Virus record (IMG/VR): IMGVR_UViG_3300032053_000047
Span: 1 to 64,000 of that record
Reading direction: 5' to 3' (one strand)
Source of the DNA: a virus
DNA length: 64,000 bases
Below the pieces are notes generated by a model. The model saw only the letters and a list, made by a program, of their open reading frames with translations, ran no database searches and had not been told where the DNA came from. How positions within the stretch are numbered: position 1 is the first letter of the stretch; the number at the start of each line of letters is the position of its first letter. The translations under genes and the position numbers were made by a program. Below are positions 41,463-48,288 of the stretch, piece by piece.

Positions 41463-41885
41463 ATGGAATGGGTTTATGATGACGGCGGCAGGGCATCGGC
41501 GGGATTCCGCGGTTGCACTAACGACTGTGTAACCCGCGCGGTCGCTATTGCGGCGAAATTGCCCTATGTCACTGTCTACTCCGCAATCAATGCCATTGCC
41601 CAGGCAGAGAAACCGCGCAACGGCCGGAAACGTTCGGGCGCCAGAACGGGTGTAATGAAACCGACAACTCGCCGATACATTGAGTCGCTAGGTTGGGTAT
41701 GGACACCCACAATATCCATCGGGAGCGGTTGTAAGGTGCATTTACGAAACGGCGAATTGCCCATGGGATGCCTGATTATTTCAGTATCACGCCATATTGT
41801 TGCCGTAATCGATGGCATTATCCATGACACGCACGATTGTAGCCGGGGCGAAACCCGCTGTGTTTACGGATATTGGTCAAAATAA
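41463..41885 (+). CDS. Putative papain-like cysteine peptidase-like protein
   Basis: A 140-residue protein with CTNDCVTRAVAIA near the start, a central ESLGWVWTPTISIGSGC, LPMGCLIISVSRHIVAVIDG and a closing IHDTHDCSRGETRCVYGYW. The conserved Cys, His and Asp in order suggest a papain-like fold, as in a phage family with GDCVxRA and H-AV-dG motifs. Catalysis is an inference. Confidence 0.55.
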   Translation: MEWVYDDGGRASAGFRGCTNDCVTRAVAIAAKLPYVTVYSAINAIAQAEKPRNGRKRSGARTGVMKPTTRRYIESLGWVWTPTISIGSGCKVHLRNGELPMGCLIISVSRHIVAVIDGIIHDTHDCSRGETRCVYGYWSK

Positions 41886-41903
41886 TTCCAGCCCGGCTTA
41901 ACG

Positions 41904-41915
41904 GCCCGCGAGGGC
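41904..41915 (+). repeat. RBS-proximal GNRA hairpin, copy 2
   Basis: GCCC-GCGA-GGGC directly before AAGGGAGA and the ATG at 41930. Confidence 0.6.
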
Positions 41916-41929
41916 AAGGGAGAATGCAG

Positions 41930-42187
41930 ATGAAGTTTAGTTGCGGCCATGAGGGAGAAACCCCGCGAGACATGGGGCGCGGCAGGGCGCGGCAGTTGAG
42001 ACTCGTGTGCTATTTCGACCGACTCTGCCCCGAGTGTCATCGTGCAAAGTGGACCGCATTTTTCGCAGGAGATCATCATATCACGGGTAGGGTTTATACT
42101 GCGGATGAACAGGCGCGGGCCGTAGAACGCATGATGACGAGTTGGGAATGCCAAACGAGGCGCATTGTACAATTTTACCGTAGCTAA
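41930..42187 (+). CDS. Small zinc-binding protein
   Basis: An 85-residue protein with an early FSCGHEGE and later CYFDRLCPECHRAKW, giving a probable C-H...C-C zinc site. The ATG at 41930 is set by the hairpin plus AAGGGAGA; an in-frame ATG at 41873 overlaps the previous gene and is rejected. Function unknown. Confidence 0.6.
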   Translation: MKFSCGHEGETPRDMGRGRARQLRLVCYFDRLCPECHRAKWTAFFAGDHHITGRVYTADEQARAVERMMTSWECQTRRIVQFYRS

Positions 42188-42189
42188 TA

Positions 42190-42201
42190 GCCCGCGAGGG
42201 C
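42190..42201 (+). repeat. RBS-proximal GNRA hairpin, copy 3
   Basis: GCCC-GCGA-GGGC before AGGAGG and the ATG at 42215. Confidence 0.6.
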
Positions 42202-42214
42202 AGGAGGATCGGAA

Positions 42215-42565
42215 ATGAGAATCACGCGAGTCACTAACAGCCGGTTTGAAATCGTGTCAGGCTCCAACACGTATCACATTGATCATTATCGGTCCGTTGG
42301 GCAGATGAGGTGGACGTGCAGCTGCCCCGCGCTGGGCGCGTGCAAACACCTACGCACGGTGCGAGGGTGCGAGGGGCTGGGGGTGGGAGATAGCATCGAA
42401 CTCGATGCCACACCGAGACCGAAACCGGGACCGGTTGTGGAACATATCGAGACGGAAAGGATAGATGAAGATTACGAGGATCAGCACATGGCCGACGATG
42501 TGGCCCCCGAAATTGAGGCTGCTCGTAGAGGCCGTGCGGCCTATCGTCGGTTTTTGGGATACTGA
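42215..42565 (+). CDS. SWIM-type zinc-finger protein
   Basis: A 116-residue protein with a SWIM finger, WTCSCPALGACKHL (CxC...CxH), after two short strands that include RFEIVSGSNTYHI. SWIM fingers bind nucleic acid or protein. The C-terminal half is acidic. AGGAGG precedes the ATG. Confidence 0.7.
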   Translation: MRITRVTNSRFEIVSGSNTYHIDHYRSVGQMRWTCSCPALGACKHLRTVRGCEGLGVGDSIELDATPRPKPGPVVEHIETERIDEDYEDQHMADDVAPEIEAARRGRAAYRRFLGY

Positions 42566-42569
42566 CAAC

Positions 42570-42581
42570 GCCCGCGAGGGC
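42570..42581 (+). repeat. RBS-proximal GNRA hairpin, copy 4
   Basis: GCCC-GCGA-GGGC before AAGGGAGA and the ATG at 42597. Confidence 0.6.
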
Positions 42582-42596
42582 AAGGGAGAAACGAAC

Positions 42597-42803
42597 ATGT
42601 GGACCATGATCGAAAACAGCGATGGGAGCGAATGGCTGCACCATGACGGCGAACCCTACGCGCGGACGACGCCGTGGCCGGCCGATGCGGACCTGCTCGC
42701 GGCCACTGGCGCAATCCTATTGGGCGAGATCCGGCGAATCACCGGAACCATTTTTGCATTCGGCACGCCAACCAGCCCCGAGTTTTTCACCACGATGTTT
42801 TAG
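42597..42803 (+). CDS. Hypothetical protein
   Basis: A 68-residue protein beginning MWTMIENSDGSEWL. The hairpin and AAGGGAGA fix the start; an ATG at 42465 lies in the upstream gene. No family recognised. Confidence 0.55.
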   Translation: MWTMIENSDGSEWLHHDGEPYARTTPWPADADLLAATGAILLGEIRRITGTIFAFGTPTSPEFFTTMF

Positions 42804-42813
42804 CCTCGATGGC

Positions 42814-42860
42814 GGTCCCCTGCGGGGGATCGACGTGGACGCACAATAGCCCGAGAGGGC
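42814..42860 (+). repeat. Intergenic unit with hairpins, copy A, including GNRA hairpin 5
   Basis: GTCCCCTGCGGGGGAT hairpin, then CGACGTGGACGC, then GCCC-GAGA-GGGC (42849-42860) before AAGGAGA. A near-copy lies at 43165-43210. The loop changes to GAGA but stays GNRA, which argues that the structure matters. Confidence 0.55.
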
Positions 42861-42872
42861 AAGGAGACGGAA

Positions 42873-43151
42873 ATGGAAACGCGGAAATGCCCAAACGTAT
42901 TATGCCCCGGCACAATGTACTACTCTGACGACATGGAAAACCCGTTTGCCGGGACCGATGATCACACCCCATTTTGGCAGTGCGAGTTATGCGGGGATTG
43001 TCAGCCGGAATACACCGCGGCACAGAAACGCCTAATCGAAGAACGGAGGCTAAACTCCCGCTGGGAAAATGCGACTGAGCATGAAATGGCGACAACCCCG
43101 GAAACCGAGGAATACTCGGACGAACGGTACGACCAGGAGAATCAGGACTAA
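42873..43151 (+). CDS. Zinc-ribbon protein
   Basis: A 92-residue protein with CPNVLCPG and, 30 residues on, CELCGDCQPEY; four cysteines suit one zinc ribbon. The C-terminus is acidic. Unknown function. Confidence 0.6.
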   Translation: METRKCPNVLCPGTMYYSDDMENPFAGTDDHTPFWQCELCGDCQPEYTAAQKRLIEERRLNSRWENATEHEMATTPETEEYSDERYDQENQD

Positions 43152-43164
43152 TTCCGCCCCGCCC

Positions 43165-43210
43165 GCTGTCCCCTACGGAGGGCCGACGTGGACGCTACGC
43201 CCGCGAGGGA
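43165..43210 (+). repeat. Intergenic unit with hairpins, copy B, including GNRA hairpin 6
   Basis: GTCCCCTACGGAGGGCC, CGACGTGGACGC and CGCCCGCGAGGGAG repeat copy A with small changes; the last hairpin has lost its final C. Confidence 0.5.
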
Positions 43211-43226
43211 GAGTGGAACATGGAAC

Positions 43227-43445
43227 ATGGCACTAACAAGCAAGGAAGCCATATACGCTGAGATGATCGATGAATTGCACAGGTCACATGCGATGCTACG
43301 ACGTCGGCGGACAAGTGCAGCCCTGCGGACCGCACGTCGAAACATCCATCGTCTGTTGGCGGGTGTGCTCATTGGTGCCTACCCAACCGAGGAGCAATGC
43401 CGCACGGCGATCTGCCAACATCAGGTGGCGATGCGCGGTATCTAA
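43227..43445 (+). CDS. Hypothetical Arg-rich helical protein
   Basis: A 72-residue protein with two helices, the second Arg-rich (LRRRRTSAALRTARRNIHRLL). The ATG at 43227 follows the hairpin and GAGAGTGGA. Unknown; nucleic-acid binding possible from charge. Confidence 0.5.
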   Translation: MALTSKEAIYAEMIDELHRSHAMLRRRRTSAALRTARRNIHRLLAGVLIGAYPTEEQCRTAICQHQVAMRGI

Positions 43446-43473
43446 CAGTGCCGGTGACAAGCCCGGCACACAG

Positions 43474-43485
43474 CCCCGCGAGGGC
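43474..43485 (+). repeat. RBS-proximal GNRA hairpin, copy 7
   Basis: GCCCC-GCGA-GGGC before GAGGGAG; serves the gene at 43500. Confidence 0.55.
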
Positions 43486-43499
43486 GAGGGAGAAATGGC

Positions 43500-43682
43500 A
43501 TGGAAGAAGGAGCGCAACGATATTACCGGGTTATGTGGAACGGGAAAACGCATAGACGATTTGACGAGTTTGAGGATGCTTTAACTTGTCTGCGCCGCCG
43601 ACTAGCAAAACACCCAGGCGCAAACATCGTTATCGTCGAAATCGCCGTCAAGACCACAATTGAGCAAGTGTATCCAGCATAA
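43500..43682 (+). CDS. Hypothetical protein
   Basis: A 60-residue alpha/beta protein: YYRVMWNGKTHRRFDEFEDAL and NIVIVEIAVKTTIEQV. The ATG at 43500 is preferred over 43495, which opens a poorer 29-codon frame; GAGGGAG lies 10 bases upstream. Not recognised. Confidence 0.5.
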   Translation: MEEGAQRYYRVMWNGKTHRRFDEFEDALTCLRRRLAKHPGANIVIVEIAVKTTIEQVYPA

Positions 43683-43750
43683 CGCCGCGCACACTGCCCC
43701 AGGCGGGGCGACCGCGGACGGGATAGGGATAGAGCGCCACGGGAAACAAC

Positions 43751-43764
43751 GCGCCGGAGAGCGC
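43751..43764 (+). repeat. RBS-proximal hairpin, diverged copy
   Basis: GCGC-CGGAGA-GCGC before AAAGGGAGA and the ATG at 43781. The stem sequence has changed but stem, loop place and spacing remain. A similar GCGCC/GGCGC hairpin (about 43920) precedes the next gene. Confidence 0.45.
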
Positions 43765-43780
43765 AAAGGGAGACGTGAAC

Positions 43781-43915
43781 ATGATTAAGCATTGCACACA
43801 ATGCGGGGAAAAACACGAAGAATTAGAACCCTGTCCAGAACTAATTCTTAAGAAATGGTTCCCCGGTGTGAAAGGAATCGGGCCGGATGGGAAGCCGTTA
43901 AAAGGTATTTGGTAA
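43781..43915 (+). CDS. Small zinc-knuckle protein
   Basis: A 44-residue ORF starting MIKHCTQCGEKHEE. It has one CxxC and a third Cys (PCPEL), with AAAGGGAGA upstream. The C-terminus includes KWFPGVKGIGPDG. No family assigned. Confidence 0.5.
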   Translation: MIKHCTQCGEKHEELEPCPELILKKWFPGVKGIGPDGKPLKGIW

Positions 43916-43944
43916 CAACGCGCCACGGCGCGGAAAGGCAGAGG

Positions 43945-44181
43945 ATGCCAACCTTTGAAATTGATAAAAATGGGTATCCGCGACTTGTACCAAATGCACC
44001 CGAGTGCGGATGCCAATATCGAACTGCGGAAGGTCCAGACGGAAAGTGTGAACAGGTTTTGGTTCAGGCTTGTGATTTACATGCCGCAAACCCCAAAGCC
44101 CGCTATATGAAACCATTGCAACAGGGATGGACCGTAGAGGAGCCGCGCACGCAAATAGAAAAAAGAGTAGAGGAAAGGTAG
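43945..44181 (+). CDS. Hypothetical Cys-containing protein
   Basis: A 78-residue protein with ECGCQYRTAEG and CEQVLVQACDLH, a possible zinc site of four cysteines and a histidine. The start at 43945 follows GGAAAGGCAGAGG; 43855 is rejected because it lies in the preceding gene. Confidence 0.5.
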   Translation: MPTFEIDKNGYPRLVPNAPECGCQYRTAEGPDGKCEQVLVQACDLHAANPKARYMKPLQQGWTVEEPRTQIEKRVEER

Positions 44182-44183
44182 AG

Positions 44184-44366
44184 ATGAAACACAACATAAC
44201 TCCCGCCCCTAAACGCGCGGGCCGCCCACCGCTGGACCGGTATACCACACGCACCATGTTTGACCTTAGCGACGAAGATCGGGCGCTATTGCTCGAACTC
44301 GGCAATAGCGTGAGTATGGCGGCGGGCTTGCGGCGGCTACTGGAAAAAGCCCGTGGCAACGTTTAA
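44184..44366 (+). CDS. Small basic protein with AT-hook-like start
   Basis: A 60-residue protein with KRAGRPPLDRYTTR near the start and a helical C-terminus. GAGGAAAGGTAG precedes the ATG. It may be a small ribbon-helix or AT-hook DNA binder; its end overlaps the first integrase arm-type site, so a role near attP is conceivable. Confidence 0.5.
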   Translation: MKHNITPAPKRAGRPPLDRYTTRTMFDLSDEDRALLLELGNSVSMAAGLRRLLEKARGNV

Positions 44367-44548
44367 ATGCCTATGGCAATCCGTGGCAATGTTGCCATAA
44401 GATACGATAATGTTCAGTAGTATACGGTTGTTTGTTGCCATTGTGAACATTAAAAACCCCTTGTTTTATGGGGTTTTTGAAAACTGGCGGAGAGGCCGGG
44501 ATTTGGCTTATACCCCTGATTCATTGGCCTTTTTCTACTCGTTGCCAC
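44353..44548 (+). other. attP region with six arm-type repeats
   Basis: RTGGCAAY occurs six times: forward at 44353, 44373 and 44383, reverse at 44391, 44434 and 44541. The core candidate TGGCGGAGAGGCCGGGATTT (44485-44504) is the complement of a tRNA-Ser 3' end (TCCCGGCCTCTCCGCCA). The layout of repeats on both sides of a tRNA-like core, beside the integrase, is that of a phage attachment site. Confidence 0.65.
44452..44478. terminator. Bidirectional terminator before the integrase
   Basis: AAAAACCCC and GGGGTTTTT form a 9-bp stem with A- and T-runs built into its arms. It works in both directions, separating the plus-strand small-gene operon from the minus-strand integrase operon. Confidence 0.7.
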
Positions 44549-44563
44549 AAGTGACGTGCATTT

Positions 44564-45661
44564 TCAGGTAAATCGCGCCTGCGCCGCGTCTAATTTCGGC
44601 TTGCAATTTCCGGGGTGGACGTAGTGCATTGTCATGCGGATATCGCTATGCCCGGCCTGTCTCTGGACATCCGGCAGGGGTATTCCCCAAACGTTGACGG
44701 CCAGACTGCAAAACGTGTGGCGGAGGTCTTTGACGTTGCACCGCCGCTCGAATCCCTCAGCTGCCAATGCCCGCGTGAGGCCATTGTAGAGGATGTTGTT
44801 CGTGAGGGGATATCCCTCAGTCCCAGTAAACACAATTTCACTACTGATCCCCCGCACCCGTTCCCGTTCCAGGACAGCAATCACGGCCCCGCTGATTTCA
44901 AATGTTGCTAGTCGCCGCGCCTTCTTTTGAGTCCGTTCCACAATTCCCGTTTTCAGGTTTACTTGCCGCCATTTCAGCGCCGTCGCGTCCGAAGGCCGCT
45001 GGCCAGTCAATCCAATCCATCGGATACAATTGGCAATGTGTGGCGCTCGTTGGGCGACAATTTCAAAGACGCGGGCGAGTTGATCCTCAGTCAGCGGCCA
45101 GATCTCCGGTTCCTCGCATTTCGGCAGGAGCCATTTGCGGATCGGCGACTGGCCTATCAGTTCCCGATCCACAGCGGCGTTCAGACAGGCCCTCAACATC
45201 ATCAGCCGGTTCCGCGTCGTCTTGGCCGCATGGCCATCCCGGATGCGGCTGTCGGCGGCCCAGGCGTCCACAGTAGCCGGTGTGAGTTGGGATACCCGCC
45301 CGATATTGCGGCCCGCGCAGAATTGTTGGAAATCATATAGGACGCGGTTCGCCAGCGCGATTGTGCCGTCCGCAGCATTTTTCGCAGGTAGCACTTTATC
45401 TACATAATGGTCAACAATATCCCGAATACGGGGCCCCGCCGGGTCTTCCCCATCGGTCTGGGCCTCAGCAGCATGGTCTGTTATGAGTGCCGGCACGACT
45501 TCTTCCTTATATTGAGTCAGTGCGGCGTGGGCCTCAGCCTCCGACTGGGCGTTTATAAGCCGCCGGGTCCGCTCCTTTGTCCCCGGCCAATAAGTACTAA
45601 TCCCCCAGCGGTTTTTGGCGCGGTTGCGGTAGAGTGAGACGATAGGTTCGTTACGGCGCAT
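44564..45661 (-). CDS. int: Tyrosine recombinase / integrase
   Basis: A 365-residue integrase. The N-terminal arm-binding and core-binding domains cover about residues 1-170. The catalytic domain has the first Arg in LTGQRPSDA, the second Arg in VKDLRHTFCS (Lys in place of the usual first His of HxxR), AGHSDIRMTMHYVH with the third-box His and the nucleophilic Tyr. It would catalyse integration at the tRNA-Ser-like attP just downstream. ATG 45661 is preferred over TTG 45688. Confidence 0.9.
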   Translation of the reverse strand: MRRNEPIVSLYRNRAKNRWGISTYWPGTKERTRRLINAQSEAEAHAALTQYKEEVVPALITDHAAEAQTDGEDPAGPRIRDIVDHYVDKVLPAKNAADGTIALANRVLYDFQQFCAGRNIGRVSQLTPATVDAWAADSRIRDGHAAKTTRNRLMMLRACLNAAVDRELIGQSPIRKWLLPKCEEPEIWPLTEDQLARVFEIVAQRAPHIANCIRWIGLTGQRPSDATALKWRQVNLKTGIVERTQKKARRLATFEISGAVIAVLERERVRGISSEIVFTGTEGYPLTNNILYNGLTRALAAEGFERRCNVKDLRHTFCSLAVNVWGIPLPDVQRQAGHSDIRMTMHYVHPGNCKPKLDAAQARFT

Positions 45662-45935
45662 GGGGCGACTCGGTTTTGACGACTTCAACTACGTCATCAC
45701 CCGGCGCAGCATCGACTATCCGCATACTCATTTTTATCTTGTTTGGGGCGCATGGTAGGGCGGTTAGGACGACCTTTTTCCCAGCTTCCCGCAATGTGTC
45801 CGCGGGGAGTTTATCCGGCCATGCCCGTATGTGGCGGCGGTGGATTTCCGCATAGGTTTCCCGTTGCGTTCGGGCGATGACCTCCCCTTCACGTTCACGG
45901 AATGAACGGGTATCAGGCGGATCTTGCCGGATCAT
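45651..45935 (-). CDS. Hypothetical protein upstream of the integrase
   Basis: A 94-residue soluble protein, charged, with a C-terminal acidic strand region. Its ATG overlaps the stop of the 44-residue membrane protein (ATGA), which decides the start, and its own end overlaps the integrase start by 11 bases. No family recognised. Confidence 0.55.
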   Translation of the reverse strand: MIRQDPPDTRSFREREGEVIARTQRETYAEIHRRHIRAWPDKLPADTLREAGKKVVLTALPCAPNKIKMSMRIVDAAPGDDVVEVVKTESPHAP

Positions 45936-46066
45936 GAAAACATGAATAATGCTGCTATACCGAAGACGGCTAACATAATTGATGACCACATGTTTTCAAA
46001 CGCATTACCCATTCCAAAGAATAGAGGACCAAGGGCACCAATGAATATTCCGAGTAAATCCCACAT
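45932..46066 (-). CDS. 44-aa double-TM membrane peptide
   Basis: ATG 46066 is preceded by AGAGGAGA at ideal distance. The peptide has two hydrophobic spans (LLGIFIGALGPLFFGM and SIMLAVFGIAALFMF). It lies between a lipoprotein gene and the gene at 45651, with a tight stop-start gap and an ATGA overlap. Lysogeny-expressed membrane peptides like this often affect superinfection; that is inference. Confidence 0.6.
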   Translation of the reverse strand: MWDLLGIFIGALGPLFFGMGNAFENMWSSIMLAVFGIAALFMFS

Positions 46067-46067
46067 G

Positions 46068-46439
46068 TCAATTCTCCTCTTTTATCGCTGCTAAAATCCG
46101 TTCGATGTTTCGTTTGTTCTTTCCATATGCGACAATTTGGCCTAATGTCTTAGAATTGGCCTCGATACGCGTAGTTTTTTCGTCTACGGGGGTGAGAATC
46201 AGCGTGACTTCATCACCCCATGTCCAGAGACTTACCGGCGTACCTGCTGTGATTATGCCCGCCTGTTTATCACTGAACTTGACGGTCCAACCAAGATCGG
46301 CGACTGCACGGACCGCCGCAGAGAAAGCCGTATCTATATTTCCGCCGTAAACGACAGGGTCAATGCCGCCGCGCCCCGTACTCGTGGAAGCACACCCGAA
46401 GAGGAACAAAACTAAAACAATACACAATCCGCGTTTCAT
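46068..46439 (-). CDS. Lipoprotein
   Basis: A 123-residue protein with a signal sequence and lipobox (IVLVLFLFGCAS, Cys at residue 16). The mature part has an alpha/beta pattern (FSAAVRAVADLGWTVKFSDKQAGIIT). It is an envelope protein made from the lysogenic region, so a lysogenic-conversion or superinfection-exclusion role is plausible. GGAGG lies upstream. Confidence 0.65.
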   Translation of the reverse strand: MKRGLCIVLVLFLFGCASTSTGRGGIDPVVYGGNIDTAFSAAVRAVADLGWTVKFSDKQAGIITAGTPVSLWTWGDEVTLILTPVDEKTTRIEANSKTLGQIVAYGKNKRNIERILAAIKEEN

Positions 46440-46442
46440 CGC

Positions 46443-46955
46443 CTACCGACCTCCGTAGTTGCTCGCGCGCGCTTCCCGTTTATGCGTCACCGCCTCAATG
46501 GCTTTTTGTCGCCATAATGCTGTATCTCCGGCATTTCCGGGCGCAGTCTGAGTGATCGGCACAAGATCTGTATGAATGCCGTCTGGCAGATTGGCAGATG
46601 CACCACTTGCCGCGTCAATCCCTATGCCTATAGGCGCAAGCAGGCCGATTAGTAATAGGTTGCCAAAACCCGATCCCGCCGCGTTCTTTCCTACTGTTCG
46701 GTTAATAGGAGAGGTGACGGTATGATATCCGTCAAGAGTGTAGGTAGCAAAATAGTTCTTCTTTTTGGAGAGTTTTATTGTCCCCGGTGTGGTAGTCGTA
46801 AAGTAAAGACCCGGCTTTTTCGATTCCACGGCCACCTTTGCGCCGCGAGGTTCAGAGGTAAAAGTAACGTTCTTGCTCGTATTGCCTAGAATTGTAGCGC
46901 AACTCGCCAAAGAAACGAGCATAATTATAATCACTGCAACCCTAACCCTTCTCAT
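46443..46955 (-). CDS. Lipoprotein with PEGA-like domain
   Basis: A 170-residue protein: signal and lipobox MLVSLASCA, then VTFTSEPRGAKVAVESKKPG and KLSKKKNYFATYTLDGYHT as in PEGA-like surface domains, and a hydrophobic LLLIGLLAPIGIGIDAASGA segment. ATG 46955 has AAGGGG upstream; the longer form from 47039 is rejected. First gene of the minus-strand lysogeny operon. Confidence 0.65.
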   Translation of the reverse strand: MRRVRVAVIIIMLVSLASCATILGNTSKNVTFTSEPRGAKVAVESKKPGLYFTTTTPGTIKLSKKKNYFATYTLDGYHTVTSPINRTVGKNAAGSGFGNLLLIGLLAPIGIGIDAASGASANLPDGIHTDLVPITQTAPGNAGDTALWRQKAIEAVTHKREARASNYGGR

Positions 46956-47159
46956 AATGTCCCCTTTCTCGGTTTTTCCACTAGCTTTGTCCAGTGTTTC
47001 CTTCAATAATACCGTATTACTTATAACTCCTATTGACAAAGAAACCTATTGGTGATAAAAGGATTCCGCTGCGGTGCAGGCCACTCCTGAGTCTGCCGGG
47101 GTGCCGCCGATCCTGCCTAAATGATTTGGGGAGGTACGGGCATGAAGTCACAATACGAG

Positions 47160-47561
47160 TCATTTTTTGCCTGTCTTAAACGGCATCTCGGCGCGATCCA
47201 TCGCGGTCGCATAGCAGGTTACAAACGTGCCAAGCTTTTCGATCTTTCGGTCGAGGCTGAACTCGCGGTCGGGCAAATTAAGAGCAGCGGCAAGCGCATT
47301 CGCGTCAAGCCTGGCAACCCTAAGCGGGTCCGAAGTTGAATCGCTAATTTCAGCGGGCGGCATTATCTTCATAATAAATCCATGTTCACGCAACCAAGGC
47401 TCTAGGCTGGAACGCTTCTCTGGGCCAAGAACGCCACGGCTCACAAAATCATACAGCGGCTGCGGAGTTTTCAATCCAATTGCTTTGGCGATATCTGTTA
47501 CGTGAATTCGCTTAGACGCGGCGGAAAGCGCCGCTCGTAGCCGTTCTTTTTCCGGTTCCAT
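47160..47561 (-). CDS. Putative immunity repressor
   Basis: A 133-residue protein with a helix-turn-helix region (HVTDIAKAIGLKTPQPLYDFVSRGVL) near the N-terminus and an unassigned C-terminal part. It is divergent from the Cro-like gene at 47694 across a region with six TCTA operator-like sites. The promoter TTGTGA-17-TACAAT would start transcription at about the ATG 47561, giving a leaderless message as with lambda cI. Confidence 0.6.
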   Translation of the reverse strand: MEPEKERLRAALSAASKRIHVTDIAKAIGLKTPQPLYDFVSRGVLGPEKRSSLEPWLREHGFIMKIMPPAEISDSTSDPLRVARLDANALAAALNLPDREFSLDRKIEKLGTFVTCYATAMDRAEMPFKTGKK

Positions 47562-47568
47562 GTTGAAC

Positions 47569-47597
47569 ATTGTAAACGCTGTAAGTCCTTATCACAA
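47569..47597 (-). promoter_or_regulatory. Repressor promoter
   Basis: On the minus strand: -35 TTGTGA (47597-47592), 17-base spacer, -10 TACAAT (47574-47569). Its expected start coincides with the repressor ATG. TCTAGA sites at 47603 and 47613 lie just upstream. Confidence 0.5.
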
Positions 47598-47602
47598 GCC
47601 TC

Positions 47603-47684
47603 TCTAGAGCAATCTAGACACCCCAGTCAAAATTCCTCTTGACAAATCTAGGTAAATCGTCTAAGATTCTAAACGGAATCTAGG
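47603..47684. promoter_or_regulatory. Operator region with six TCTA sites
   Basis: TCTAGA at 47603 and 47613 (one helical turn apart), TCTAGG at 47647, TCTAAG at 47660, TCTAAA at 47668 and TCTAGG at 47679. They overlap the rightward promoter. Likely binding sites for the repressor and the Cro-like protein. Confidence 0.55.
47639..47667 (+). promoter_or_regulatory. Early rightward promoter
   Basis: -35 TTGACA (47639-47644), 17-base spacer, -10 TAAGAT (47662-47667). It drives the Cro-like gene and probably the whole early operon. Three TCTA sites lie within it. Confidence 0.7.
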
Positions 47685-47693
47685 AGGTACACG

Positions 47694-48005
47694 ATGAACA
47701 AAGACAATAATGACCGCCCGCCGAGGGCTGAACGGCTTCGTGAATTACGCGGTGAACGAACCCTCCGCGAAGTAGCTAAACAGTTGGGGCTTTCACCTGC
47801 AACCATATCACTTAATGAAAATGGATACCCAATTTCCGCCGAGGTAGCCAACCTCTACAGCCAATTCTATGGCGTCGAAGTATCCGAATTTTGGACGCCA
47901 CCGGAACTTCCAATGGCCGACGCGGCCCAATCCGCGTCCTCTTGCGCTGACAATAGTTTACCACTGGCCGACGAAAATTTCAACCTGGAAGATGTCCATG
48001 CCTAA
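47694..48005 (+). CDS. Cro/XRE-like HTH regulator
   Basis: A 103-residue protein with an XRE-type helix-turn-helix (AERLRELRGERTLREVAKQLGLSPATIS...) in residues 10-45 followed by YSQFYGVEVSEFW. AGGAGG precedes the ATG. First gene of the rightward early operon, expected to compete with the repressor at the TCTA sites. Confidence 0.75.
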   Translation: MNKDNNDRPPRAERLRELRGERTLREVAKQLGLSPATISLNENGYPISAEVANLYSQFYGVEVSEFWTPPELPMADAAQSASSCADNSLPLADENFNLEDVHA

Positions 48006-48288
48006 AGTCGCAACTGCCGATCTCGCGATGCGCGAGTACTGGACCCCCGCCCAGGCGGCGCGGGTGCTCGGCCACGGGGCGGCATTCTGGCGGGCCGCGT
48101 TTGACCGCGGCGACGTCCAGGGGCAACTCGCGGGGGATCGCCGGTATCTAGTCGCCGGTTCAGCCCGCGTCTACCTGACTGGCCTATGCCGGGCCACTGC
48201 GCCCACAAAACCGCTGCAAACCCGCGGAGAAGCGGCTGTAGCGCGGTTCATGGCCCAACATGGGGCGCGGCCAGTTAGTACGAATTGA
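47998..48288 (+). CDS. Excisionase/MerR-like HTH protein
   Basis: A 96-residue protein; residues 10-55 (REYWTPAQAARVLGHGAAFWRAAFDRGDVQG...RRYLV) follow the winged-helix HTH_17 layout of excisionases and plasmid regulators. It overlaps the Cro-like gene by 8 bases. It may be the directionality factor or an early regulator. Confidence 0.6.
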   Translation: MPKVATADLAMREYWTPAQAARVLGHGAAFWRAAFDRGDVQGQLAGDRRYLVAGSARVYLTGLCRATAPTKPLQTRGEAAVARFMAQHGARPVSTN

